The notes beneath the pieces are model-generated. The model had not been told where the DNA came from, did no database searches, and saw only the letters and a list, made by a program, of their open reading frames with translations. The position numbers and the translations under genes were made by a program. DNA of 57,125 nt from an uncultured Moraxellaceae bacterium (GTDB lineage: Bacteria > Pseudomonadota > Gammaproteobacteria > Pseudomonadales > Moraxellaceae): NCBI GenBank assembly GCA_913057715.1, contig CAJXOR010000005.1:1-57125 (forward strand), read 5' to 3'. Below, one piece after another: positions 27,693-35,616 of the stretch (positions are counted from its first letter, which is position 1; each line of letters starts with the position of its first letter).

Positions 27693-29786
27693 TTAGGCCT
27701 TATCGGTATCTGGCACCACGATATGATCTCCTGGGCTTTGCAGGTAAATACCTTGCAGGAAGTCAGCGCCGATGGTCCATGACTGCGACATAGTCGGTGC
27801 ATCCTCGATAAAAGCAATCATGCTTGTAACGTGGTGGCGACTGATGTCCTTGATGAACGTGGCCGTACCTTGCGCTTGCTCATCATTGGTTAGGTTTGAG
27901 GTGTAGGCACGATCCAGCTTGACCATGTTGGGGGTTATATAGTCAAACAACTCCATCGCTTTTGTGGATGCGCCAAAGGCATTGATGGACAAGTTACACC
28001 CTGCTTTTTTGAAGGCGTCAAATTGCGACCGCGCCTGCCCCAGGTATTTGACGACATCGGGTTCAGAGAACTGCAGGGTGATTGGCGCTGTTTCAGCACC
28101 AATGGCCTTAACCAGTTTGCTGGCAAACTCTGGTAGTCCAGTATCTTGGAGGGCGTTACCTGAGAGGTTGATTAGCAGCTTGCTGTTGGGATCTTGTTTG
28201 AGTGCACCGCGTAAGTTTTTAGCGGCGTTGAGCATGACCCATCGATCCAAGCGCTCGAGCATGTTTGCCTGTTCTGCGATGTGCAGAAACTTATCCGGCG
28301 TCATGGAGGTGCCGTCAGGCAGCGGCAATCTTAAGTAGACTTCATGAAAGTTACTCTGACCACTATTGATGTCATAGATCGGTTGATACAGCAGCTTAAA
28401 CAGATTTTGATCCAGTGCGTTATTGACGGTTTCAAACAGCGCTGATTCAGATTGACTGGCCTCCTCAAGCGGATCATACAAGGACACGCCATTGCCGGTG
28501 CCTTTGGTTTTTTGACGAACCCTATCAATCCCTTTGTAGGCACGATTAAAAATGTCCACGGAGCTGGGTGAAGTTTCGTTGATCAGGGCCAATCCAATTG
28601 ACAGGCTGGTCCTGGCAGTTTTGTTACCGATAGGGATCAGGTCTTTGTCGATTAATTCGAGTAGCTCGTTGGCGTGAGCCAAAAGCTCGTCTTTTTTGGT
28701 GTCAGGTATCAGCAATGCGAAAGTTGACTCACCAAAGCGACTGATCACTGCTTTTTTATGCTTCTCGCTCAGGCGACGCGCGACATGGATGATGACTGAA
28801 TCAGTTCCCTCGATACCAAAGGTGTTGTTGATCTGACCCATGTTATCGATGCTGACGAACATGAGGCCATTTTGGGTCTGCTTTTTGATCGCAGCACTCA
28901 CGCTTTGCTTGAGCTTTGCCTCAAAACCCTGTCGATTCATGAGACCGGTCAAAGCATCGGTCTGGTCACTAACTGCCAGCAGTCCGGCACTTGATTGATG
29001 ATCAAATTTTGGCTGGATAATCAGCTGGATGCAGGGTTGCCCATCATAGCTGGCAGGAGACATTTGAACTAAAGCTTCAAAGTCACTCTGGTTTTGAGTT
29101 AAGAAACTGAGCTTAAGATCTTTATCGGGTAAATCTCCCTTGGAGAAGCCTTTGAGTTGATCCTTGAAGGCTTGGGTGTCGTCGGGTGAGATCAGGTCAA
29201 TCACGGGTGTGCCCAGCAGTTCACGAGAGTCTTTGTAGCCAAACAAATCTAAGTAGCTTTGGTTGGCATACAGGTGAGCCCCTTCTACGATGAAGGCGAC
29301 CGAGCTTTTGAGCTGGCGAAGCAAAGCCTGATTTCTGGAGTCTGAATGCTCAAGCAAGTTCTGGGTTTGGCGAAGTTCGCGGCGGATGATTAGGGTCTCA
29401 AATTCACGCTTAATCAGCTCAGCAATTAGGCTGATGGCACAGCGATCTGGAGCGTGCCTGACCCCAGCTTTCATCAACTCAACTGCTTGATCGCCGCTGC
29501 AATCCGAGCTGCCTACAGCGGGTTTGTCGTCACTGACAAGGGCGATCACAGGAACATCTAGCCCGTTGTTTCTGAGTATGGAGAGCGTATCAAAGGGGGT
29601 GATATCAAAGGCGTTGCCGTGGACGATCACATCCAGAGGGCGTCTGAGCATCTTGAGCAGCTCTTCTTTTTCGTCTGCTAGGACAAGATGAGTACTAACC
29701 AACGGGATATTGATCAGCTCACTGAGCTTTTCTGCGTATAACTGCTCATCATCTAATATGAGCAGGTTGAGATCATTTTTGAGCAT
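27693..29786 (-). CDS. fimX: FimX-like c-di-GMP receptor (REC-PAS-GGDEF-EAL, all degenerate)
   Basis: The 697-residue product has the domain order of Pseudomonas FimX, which binds c-di-GMP and controls type IV pilus assembly and twitching. A receiver-like domain (about 1-130) lacks the phosphoacceptor aspartate (VIVHGNAFD). A PAS domain spans about 155-260. A GGDEF domain (about 275-440) has FGEST (351-355) in place of GGDEF. An EAL domain (about 455-690) has EVYLR (482-486) in place of EALxR, so neither cyclase nor phosphodiesterase activity is expected. The neighbours, a PilZ-like gene upstream and psd downstream, match the Pseudomonas fimX locus. No pilus genes are in this window. Confidence 0.85.
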   Translation of the reverse strand: MLKNDLNLLILDDEQLYAEKLSELINIPLVSTHLVLADEKEELLKMLRRPLDVIVHGNAFDITPFDTLSILRNNGLDVPVIALVSDDKPAVGSSDCSGDQAVELMKAGVRHAPDRCAISLIAELIKREFETLIIRRELRQTQNLLEHSDSRNQALLRQLKSSVAFIVEGAHLYANQSYLDLFGYKDSRELLGTPVIDLISPDDTQAFKDQLKGFSKGDLPDKDLKLSFLTQNQSDFEALVQMSPASYDGQPCIQLIIQPKFDHQSSAGLLAVSDQTDALTGLMNRQGFEAKLKQSVSAAIKKQTQNGLMFVSIDNMGQINNTFGIEGTDSVIIHVARRLSEKHKKAVISRFGESTFALLIPDTKKDELLAHANELLELIDKDLIPIGNKTARTSLSIGLALINETSPSSVDIFNRAYKGIDRVRQKTKGTGNGVSLYDPLEEASQSESALFETVNNALDQNLFKLLYQPIYDINSGQSNFHEVYLRLPLPDGTSMTPDKFLHIAEQANMLERLDRWVMLNAAKNLRGALKQDPNSKLLINLSGNALQDTGLPEFASKLVKAIGAETAPITLQFSEPDVVKYLGQARSQFDAFKKAGCNLSINAFGASTKAMELFDYITPNMVKLDRAYTSNLTNDEQAQGTATFIKDISRHHVTSMIAFIEDAPTMSQSWTIGADFLQGIYLQSPGDHIVVPDTDKA

Positions 29787-29807
29787 GCTAAGCGTTAACC
29801 TGGTGGA

Positions 29808-31490
29808 TTACTTACGGGTAATTGCCGAAGTAATGGTGAAGTCGTATTGGTTGAAGCTGGCCGTGGTCAGATATACCTGACCCAATTTAGCCACCACTTC
29901 CTGATTACTGACGCGAAGTTTGATCCGGTGCGCTGGGCTAAAGTGATAGCTGGGAGTCAAAACGGATGCTGCGCGATTAAGAGACTTAACCTCGGGGAGG
30001 ATTAGTGCGCGCATGTAAACCGGATTTTCATCGCCGGGTCTGGCCGGCTGAACGCCGGCTGCTGTTGCTTCAGATGATATCACCTCGATACCGAACTCGG
30101 CACCCTCGCCAGGGTTCTGTTGGACCCAGCGAATGACTCCAACCTGCCAAGGTTCATCGGGATTTTCTCTCAGTGAGATTACCTCCCCGGTTTTAAGCGC
30201 GTTGGTGATCTCATGGCCCCATTTGGCACGGTAGCCGCCAGGCGAGATATTGATGATGTTGACCTTGTGAATCCTTAAGTGTTCTTCGTCAATATCTTGT
30301 GATGCCTGTCCAAATTTGAGGGGTGAGTCATCGAAGTGCAAGTTTTTATCGACCAAAGCGCTTTTCTTGGTTTCTGCCAGCATCAGCTCTTTGAGTTTGA
30401 TGATTTTGCCGAAACTGCGTTTACCGCCAATATGATAGTGGGAAGCCACGAGTCCCAGCAAAACTTCCAAATGCCCGTTGTAAGGGTGCCTTGCAAATCC
30501 TCTCTCTAAGGGTTCGTGGATACTCTTTGCGACGTAGTCAACCAAATTAGAGGAGGTAATGTCCTTTTCTTTAGGGTAGCGAGCATGTCCGTTTGAGAGG
30601 TTGTTCAGGTGCGTGAGTAATTCACTGGCGTTGATGTAGATCAACTCATGGCTGGTTTTTTGGGTGCTGGTGACGTAAAGCGGTGGATGATCACTTTTTA
30701 GATCGACCAGCAACAAGTCGTGACTTCCCGGCTCACTGCTACTTTGAATCAACTCAACCCATGCTGCTGAAAAATCATAAAGCTTGGTGATCTCGGCTTG
30801 ACGTAAGCGGTTGGTTCCTGCCATTTCAAGTAACACGCAGCGCAAAAACTCTTGATTGACGGTGGTCTGCTCTTTAATGCTGGAAAGGCTGCCTTCAAAG
30901 GTTTGACCTAAAAGCTGAAGCGCTGCCGCGTCTCGGTAGATTTCGTGGATGCGCTGCCAAAGAAGGGCAAAAGGAGTCAGGTAGAGTAGCTTGCTTTCAT
31001 AAAGCAAACCGCCTAGCTCGTTTAGGGCTCGGTGAGCACACAGCGCGAGCGGGTTCTGCTTTCGCTTAAAAAGGCTGAGCTTGGATTTGGTGGGTTCAGG
31101 TTCGCTTTTAAGGCGCTCAAATATACCAAAGTAGATAACGATGCTTTGAGCGCGCAGTTGCTGAACCAGACCAGCGATACCAGCTCCCCTGGGATCAAGA
31201 ACAATACTTTGCTTAAGATAGTGACGATGCAGAGAGCTAATCAGATTTTGAACCGGCCTGCGGAGTTCTTCCATGTAGGCGAAGCGCTCTTGCTCGGTGA
31301 TATCCAGCATCGCCAGCTCATGAAGTGTTTGGCGAGTTTGCTTAGAGATATCCGCCATGTTTTTCAGGTTAAGCTCGTTAACCCAGGTTTTAACACCTGC
31401 AATGCTGGTTTCAAAGTGCGTAAAACGCGTCAGTTTAGGCTGAGGGTCAAGACCCTTAATAAGCATGTTGCTAATCTGCTGTGTGTTCAT
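29808..31490 (-). CDS. PilZ-like domain protein of the PA4958 type
   Basis: The 560-residue product has a long helical N-terminal region (1-390) without a motif I recognise. Its C-terminal region (about 400-475) is PilZ-like: VNIINISPGGYRAKW, with NISPGG at 414-419 resembling the DxSxxG c-di-GMP motif, then GVIRWVQ and EFGIEVIS strands. The expected RxxxR arginine pair is not obvious, so c-di-GMP binding is uncertain. It lies 21 bases upstream of the FimX-like gene. In Pseudomonas aeruginosa a comparable large protein (PA4958) sits between fimX and psd, so a shared role is likely but inferred. Confidence 0.7.
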   Translation of the reverse strand: MNTQQISNMLIKGLDPQPKLTRFTHFETSIAGVKTWVNELNLKNMADISKQTRQTLHELAMLDITEQERFAYMEELRRPVQNLISSLHRHYLKQSIVLDPRGAGIAGLVQQLRAQSIVIYFGIFERLKSEPEPTKSKLSLFKRKQNPLALCAHRALNELGGLLYESKLLYLTPFALLWQRIHEIYRDAAALQLLGQTFEGSLSSIKEQTTVNQEFLRCVLLEMAGTNRLRQAEITKLYDFSAAWVELIQSSSEPGSHDLLLVDLKSDHPPLYVTSTQKTSHELIYINASELLTHLNNLSNGHARYPKEKDITSSNLVDYVAKSIHEPLERGFARHPYNGHLEVLLGLVASHYHIGGKRSFGKIIKLKELMLAETKKSALVDKNLHFDDSPLKFGQASQDIDEEHLRIHKVNIINISPGGYRAKWGHEITNALKTGEVISLRENPDEPWQVGVIRWVQQNPGEGAEFGIEVISSEATAAGVQPARPGDENPVYMRALILPEVKSLNRAASVLTPSYHFSPAHRIKLRVSNQEVVAKLGQVYLTTASFNQYDFTITSAITRK

Positions 31491-31733
31491 GACGCGTCAG
31501 TTCACTCCTTTAAAATCACCATGAGCATAAGACTCAAATCGGCTCAATGCCTGGCAAGGCAACCATTTGCTCAGCTAGTACAAACCACCTGATTAAATCT
31601 ATGCTTAAAACTAATCCAAGAGCGGGCTCGGATCGCATCATTATTGATATATTTTTACTCTATTGATCTAAGCATAGCCGCTCCCGCTGGCGCAAGTCTC
31701 TTTTGGGTTAGAGGCCACTCTTCGGGACTGTGT

Positions 31734-32783
31734 TTAATTGATCAGCGACTTATGCAGCTCTCCAGCCTGCTCTTGCACCAGCTTGGGGAGTAGGTACCCA
31801 GGAAGCTTGAGCTGAAGCTCGTTAAAGATGATTTTGGCGCGCTCATCGCTAATTTTGAAGTGTCCTGCTCCTTGCACCGGATCAAGTAAGTGCAAATAGT
31901 AGGGCAGTACACCCGCTGCAAACAACCGGTTGCTGAGCTTTGCCAGCACTGTGCTTGAATCGTTTACCCCTTTAAGCAGGACGCTTTGGTTCAATAGGGC
32001 TGATAGTTTGGGTTTGACCGCCAACAGCTCGCTTTGACAAACCTCGTCAATTTCGGCGGGGTGGTTGCTGTGAATCACCAGCACGCCGCTCAGTCGACTA
32101 TTTTTTAAAGCATTGAAAAATGGCGACCTTAGCCGGCTGGGTTTTAAGATCGGCAAACGCGAGTGAATCCGCATCGTGTCAATCTGCTCAATCGACTCAA
32201 AAAACCTCAGCAGCTCGATCAAGGCTTGGTCGCTGAGCACCAGCGGATCACCACCGCTTAAGATCACCTCGTTGATCTCGGGGCGACTTTGGATATAGCG
32301 GCGCATCTGCTCTAGTTTTTCTGAACTTGGCAGGTTTTGCTGGTAATCAAAGTGACGGCGAAAACAGTAGCGGCAGTGGATGGCGCAGGCGCCGGTGACG
32401 GTCAGCAGGACACGGCTCGGGTATTTGTGGATCAAACCGGGTACAGCTGTGAAGTGCGCCTCATCCAAAGGGTCCTCACTGAAGCCAGGCTCGATGAGAT
32501 GCTCCTCAAGCACCGGCAAGATCTGAAGCAACAGCGGATCGTTTGCATCGCTTGGGGCGATATTGGATGCAAAGTGGCGCGTGGTTTTAAACCTAAAGGT
32601 TGCGGGGGTATCGAGCGCTGGCAACTGATCACGGGTCAGATTGATCTGCGCAAGTAGCTCGTCTAGGCTGATAAAATCCTGAGCGCACAGCTGCGTCGAG
32701 GCCTCATCTATGGCGGTAATCGGGATCAGCTTGGCAGGAGCGTGGCTGTTGATCAGGCTTTGAGTATCGCCGTTGAGGGTCAT
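31734..32783 (-). CDS. epmB: EF-P-(R)-beta-lysylation protein EpmB (lysine 2,3-aminomutase family)
   Basis: EpmB is a radical-SAM, PLP-dependent enzyme that turns (S)-alpha-lysine into (R)-beta-lysine, which EpmA then attaches to Lys34 of EF-P. The 349-residue product has the iron-sulfur ligands Cys133, Cys137 and Cys140 (CAIHCRYCFRRHF), VILSGGDPLVLSD, and a C-terminal region that should hold the PLP lysine (YLLPKLVQEQAG). It is divergent from efp, as in several gammaproteobacteria. EpmA is not in the window. Confidence 0.96.
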   Translation of the reverse strand: MTLNGDTQSLINSHAPAKLIPITAIDEASTQLCAQDFISLDELLAQINLTRDQLPALDTPATFRFKTTRHFASNIAPSDANDPLLLQILPVLEEHLIEPGFSEDPLDEAHFTAVPGLIHKYPSRVLLTVTGACAIHCRYCFRRHFDYQQNLPSSEKLEQMRRYIQSRPEINEVILSGGDPLVLSDQALIELLRFFESIEQIDTMRIHSRLPILKPSRLRSPFFNALKNSRLSGVLVIHSNHPAEIDEVCQSELLAVKPKLSALLNQSVLLKGVNDSSTVLAKLSNRLFAAGVLPYYLHLLDPVQGAGHFKISDERAKIIFNELQLKLPGYLLPKLVQEQAGELHKSLIN

Positions 32784-32905
32784 GTTGAGCGGGCTTAAAG
32801 CATTGGCTAAATTTGAGGCTGATAGTTTATCATGAGTCAGTTTTTGACTTTAGACGCGATAGCAGCATACAGCGGATCAGCGGCACCCGAACTTAAGGAT
32901 TTACC

Positions 32906-33481
32906 ATGGCGACATTTTCTACCAACGATTTTAAAGCTGGCCTCAAGGTCATGATCGACTCTAATCCCTACTCAATCATGGAAAACGAGTACGTGAAACC
33001 GGGTAAAGGCCAGGCGTTTAACCGCGTCAAATTGCGTAACTTGACCAATGGACGCGTGCTTGAGAAAACCTTTCGCTCGGGTGAGTCGCTTGAGGGGGCG
33101 GACGTGGTGGATGTCGAGATGGATTATCTCTACAACGACGGCGAGTTTTGGCACTTCATGAACCCTGAGAGCTTTGAGCAGACTCAAGCCGACAAAAATG
33201 CCATGGGTGATGCCAAACTTTGGCTTAAAGATGACTCAAATGAGCGCTGTGTGATTACCTTGTTCAATGGCTCGCCTTTGACTGTCACTCCTCCTAATTC
33301 AGTGATCCTAAAGATCACTGATACCGATCCGGGCGTCAAAGGCGACACCTCAGGCGGCGGCGGTAAACCGGCGACTTTAGAGACTGGCGCAGTGATTCGG
33401 GTGCCTTTGTTTGTGCAGTTAGAGGAGTTGGTTCGCGTCGATACCCGCACCGGAACCTATATGGAACGCGCCAAGAGTTAA
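32906..33481 (+). CDS. efp: Elongation factor P
   Basis: EF-P relieves ribosome stalling at polyproline sequences. The 191-residue product has the standard three-domain length and the modification loop [10 protein letters not shown] with Lys34, the residue beta-lysylated by EpmA/EpmB. The rest ([42 protein letters not shown]) is typical. The ribosome site is AAGGATT. The neighbouring epmB shows that modification takes place by the lysine route, not rhamnosylation. A -35-like TTGACT lies in the 122-base gap with epmB, but the -10 is weak. Confidence 0.98.
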   Translation: MATFSTNDFKAGLKVMIDSNPYSIMENEYVKPGKGQAFNRVKLRNLTNGRVLEKTFRSGESLEGADVVDVEMDYLYNDGEFWHFMNPESFEQTQADKNAMGDAKLWLKDDSNERCVITLFNGSPLTVTPPNSVILKITDTDPGVKGDTSGGGGKPATLETGAVIRVPLFVQLEELVRVDTRTGTYMERAKS

Positions 33482-33504
33482 GGTTTTTAATAGAGTTATA
33501 ACTT

Positions 33505-33532
33505 AAGCCACTTAAGTTGGCTTCAGTTTTTT
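33505..33532 (+). terminator. Rho-independent terminator of efp
   Basis: AAGCCA (33505-33510) pairs with TGGCTT (33518-33523), with a CTTAAGT loop that can tighten the stem, followed by CAG and six T at 33527-33532. It is 24 bases after the efp stop. Confidence 0.7.
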
Positions 33533-34120
33533 GGTTGGCTCAAGAATCCTATCTTGAGGTTGATGATCAGTCCAATCTCGCTAGCAAGTCGCTAGCAAGT
33601 CGCTATTCAGTCGCTAGCCAGTCGTTAAAAAATACTGGGCTGATCAATTTATCCGCAACCTTTTAGCTTTGCCGCTTTGGCACAGCGCAATCCCATGAGT
33701 CCTGATCGCTGCCTTGTGGTAGTTAAGTAACCATCTTAGCTGCTGAAAGTGGGCGGTGAAGTTGGTGATCGTGGGCTGGAAACTAGCGCTTTAGCGCTAT
33801 GTTGCTGCGCTCAGGGTTGCTTGAATCCATCTTCTATCGCTGGGCACGTGGGATTCATAGCAAAAGAGCCGCTGGCTTAGGGTTGGGTAGGGTTGAGCAC
33901 AGTTTCAAGACAATAAAATCCGATTGAACTCACCGCATAACAGATGTTTTTTTTGGTGACATTTTGCTGCTGAGTGGTTTTGTGCGCCTGATAGGACACT
34001 CGGCAAAATCAGCCGTCAATTAACTCAGCAAACCCAACTGATTGATTTTAAGGCTCCTTGAGCAGCTTCCGACAGAAGGTTACCATGAGATAGGCGAGCC
34101 GTTTAGCTCCTGGGGATCCT
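33533..34120. other. Intergenic region efp/MFS gene: repeats and possible stems, no gene
   Basis: Beyond the tandem repeat at 33578-33628, the region holds nested inverted repeats at 33784-33861: AGCGCT-TT-AGCGCT, then GCTATG (33796-33801) with CATAGC (33856-33861), enclosing AATCC (33824-33828) with GGATT (33851-33855). No frame looks coding, and I could not match a known RNA family. The ribosome site of the MFS gene (GGGGATCC) is at the right end. Confidence 0.4.
33578..33628. repeat. Tandem repeat of an 11-bp unit, about five copies
   Basis: The unit TCGCTAGCAAG is repeated: two exact copies (33578-33588 and 33589-33599), a third and fourth with changes in the second half (33600-33610, 33611-33621), and a broken fifth from 33622. 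Each good copy contains GCTAGC. An 11-base step is about one helical turn, so the copies face the same side of the DNA. It lies between the efp terminator and the MFS gene. Confidence 0.85.
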
Positions 34121-35392
34121 ATGTTGATATTGGTTAGACCTGTGTTTTCCTTGCTGGTAGGCACCTCCTTATTGCTACTCGGTAGCGGTTTGCTAAACAC
34201 ACTGCTTGCCATCCGCGGCAGTGCTGAAGGCTATAGCGATCAGGTGATGGGTCTGATTATGTCAGGCTACTTTGCTGGTTACTTTTTGGGTACCTTTGTG
34301 GCGCTGCCGCTGATCCAGCGAGTGGGGCATGTGCGGGCATTTGCGATGTTTGCGGCCTTAGGTTCAGTGTCGATGCTTATGCATGAGATGTTTGTCTCCC
34401 CATGGGCGTGGGGCGCATTACGTCTCGTGACGGGGATGGCCATGTTCATCCTCTATACGATCATCGAGAGTTGGTTAAACTCCCAGACCTCATCAGAGTC
34501 CCGCGGCCAAGTATTTGCTATCTATATGGTGGTGAATTTGGGTTCGCTTGCAGCTGCTCAGCAGCTGCTTAAGATTGGCCCAGCTACCGATTATCTGCTG
34601 TTTGGTATCGCGGGTATGCTCGTGACGTTATCCTTGGTGCCGGTTACCGGAACTCGCTTTGGCCCACCGCAATTAGCAGATGTGAAGCGTCTTGCTGTCA
34701 AAACACTTTGGGGGTTAGCGCCAGTTGCCGTCAGCGGCGCACTTTTATCGGGATTGGCGATGGGTGCCTTTTGGGGGATGGGGGCGGTATACGCCAGTCG
34801 TATCGGGCTCGATGTCGCCAGCGTCGCTGCATTTGTGACCGCTGGAATTGCTGGTGGGGCCCTGCTTCAGTATCCAATCGGTCGTTACTCTGACACCAGA
34901 GACAGACGCAAGGTTTTGCTCTTGGTAGCTGTTATGGCAGTTATCAGTGCGGTGTTGATCATCCCGGCTTCTTTTGCTCATCACTATTTTCTCTATCTGG
35001 CCATCGCAATTTATGGTGGATTGGCATTTGCCATTTACCCCTTGTCACTGGCCCACCTAATCGATCGCGTCCAAAGTAGTGATATTTTGGCTGGGGGCAG
35101 TGCTTTACTGTTGGTGCACGGCGTAGGAGCTGCTTTAGGCCCAGCACTCAGTGGTCAGTTGATGTCGATGACGCAGGCAAATGCCCTTCCTATCTACTTT
35201 GCTGCTATGCAGGCACTGCTTGTGATGCTTGCGATATGGAAAATATACCAACGCAAAATCTCAGAACCAACAGAGGAGCATTCTGCTTATGTCCCAACGG
35301 TTCGCATGACACCCACAGCGCTTGAGATGCACCAAGAAGAATACGAAGTAGAAACTGGATCAGCAGACCAGCCGGGTTCTGACAAATCATAG
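34121..35392 (+). CDS. MFS transporter, YcaD-like
   Basis: The 423-residue membrane protein has about twelve hydrophobic spans and resembles the YcaD family of the major facilitator superfamily: GYFAGYFLGTFVALPLIQRVGHVRAF with the loop 2-3 signature, and TIIESWLNSQTSSESRGQVFAIYM in the middle of the N-half. (These segments are quoted in parts: GYFAGYFLGTFVALPLI; IIESWLNSQTSSESRGQVF.) The C-terminal 40 residues are acidic and cytoplasmic. The substrate is unknown. It lies 224 bases before ggpPS on the same strand, which is too far to assume one transcript. Confidence 0.88.
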   Translation: MLILVRPVFSLLVGTSLLLLGSGLLNTLLAIRGSAEGYSDQVMGLIMSGYFAGYFLGTFVALPLIQRVGHVRAFAMFAALGSVSMLMHEMFVSPWAWGALRLVTGMAMFILYTIIESWLNSQTSSESRGQVFAIYMVVNLGSLAAAQQLLKIGPATDYLLFGIAGMLVTLSLVPVTGTRFGPPQLADVKRLAVKTLWGLAPVAVSGALLSGLAMGAFWGMGAVYASRIGLDVASVAAFVTAGIAGGALLQYPIGRYSDTRDRRKVLLLVAVMAVISAVLIIPASFAHHYFLYLAIAIYGGLAFAIYPLSLAHLIDRVQSSDILAGGSALLLVHGVGAALGPALSGQLMSMTQANALPIYFAAMQALLVMLAIWKIYQRKISEPTEEHSAYVPTVRMTPTALEMHQEEYEVETGSADQPGSDKS

Positions 35393-35503
35393 TTCTGCTT
35401 ATAGTTCCACGCCTAGGGCTCAGTGCTGACAAGTTTTGAGTGTTTGCGATTTAATTTTAAGGCTAGAGATTAATTGATAAGACTCGGTTTAAAGCACGCT
35501 GAG

Positions 35504-35596
35504 ATTGCAAATTGACATCACGCAATTAGGCTTCTGGTGCCAGACAAGCCTCAGGAGCGAAACCAAACCGTCAGCAGGTTCTGATTGGGTCTGCTG
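35504..35596 (+). promoter_or_regulatory. Possible ggpPS control region
   Basis: A perfect -35 box TTGACA (35512-35517) is flanked by an inverted repeat, ATTGC (35504-35508) and GCAAT (35522-35526), which could be an operator. No good -10 box lies 16-18 bases downstream. Closer to the gene, CAGCAG (35572-35577) can pair with CTGCTG (35591-35596), just before the GGAGAGG ribosome site of ggpPS. Function is a guess. I see nothing else in the 224-base gap. Confidence 0.3.
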
Positions 35597-35616
35597 GCCA
35601 GATCACGGAGAGGACT

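Noticed and set aside
27693-29786. Active diguanylate cyclase/phosphodiesterase
   Set aside because: GGDEF is replaced by FGEST and EAL by EVY, so neither activity is expected.
33578-33628. CRISPR array
   Set aside because: The repeats are 11 bases with no spacers, and no cas genes are nearby.
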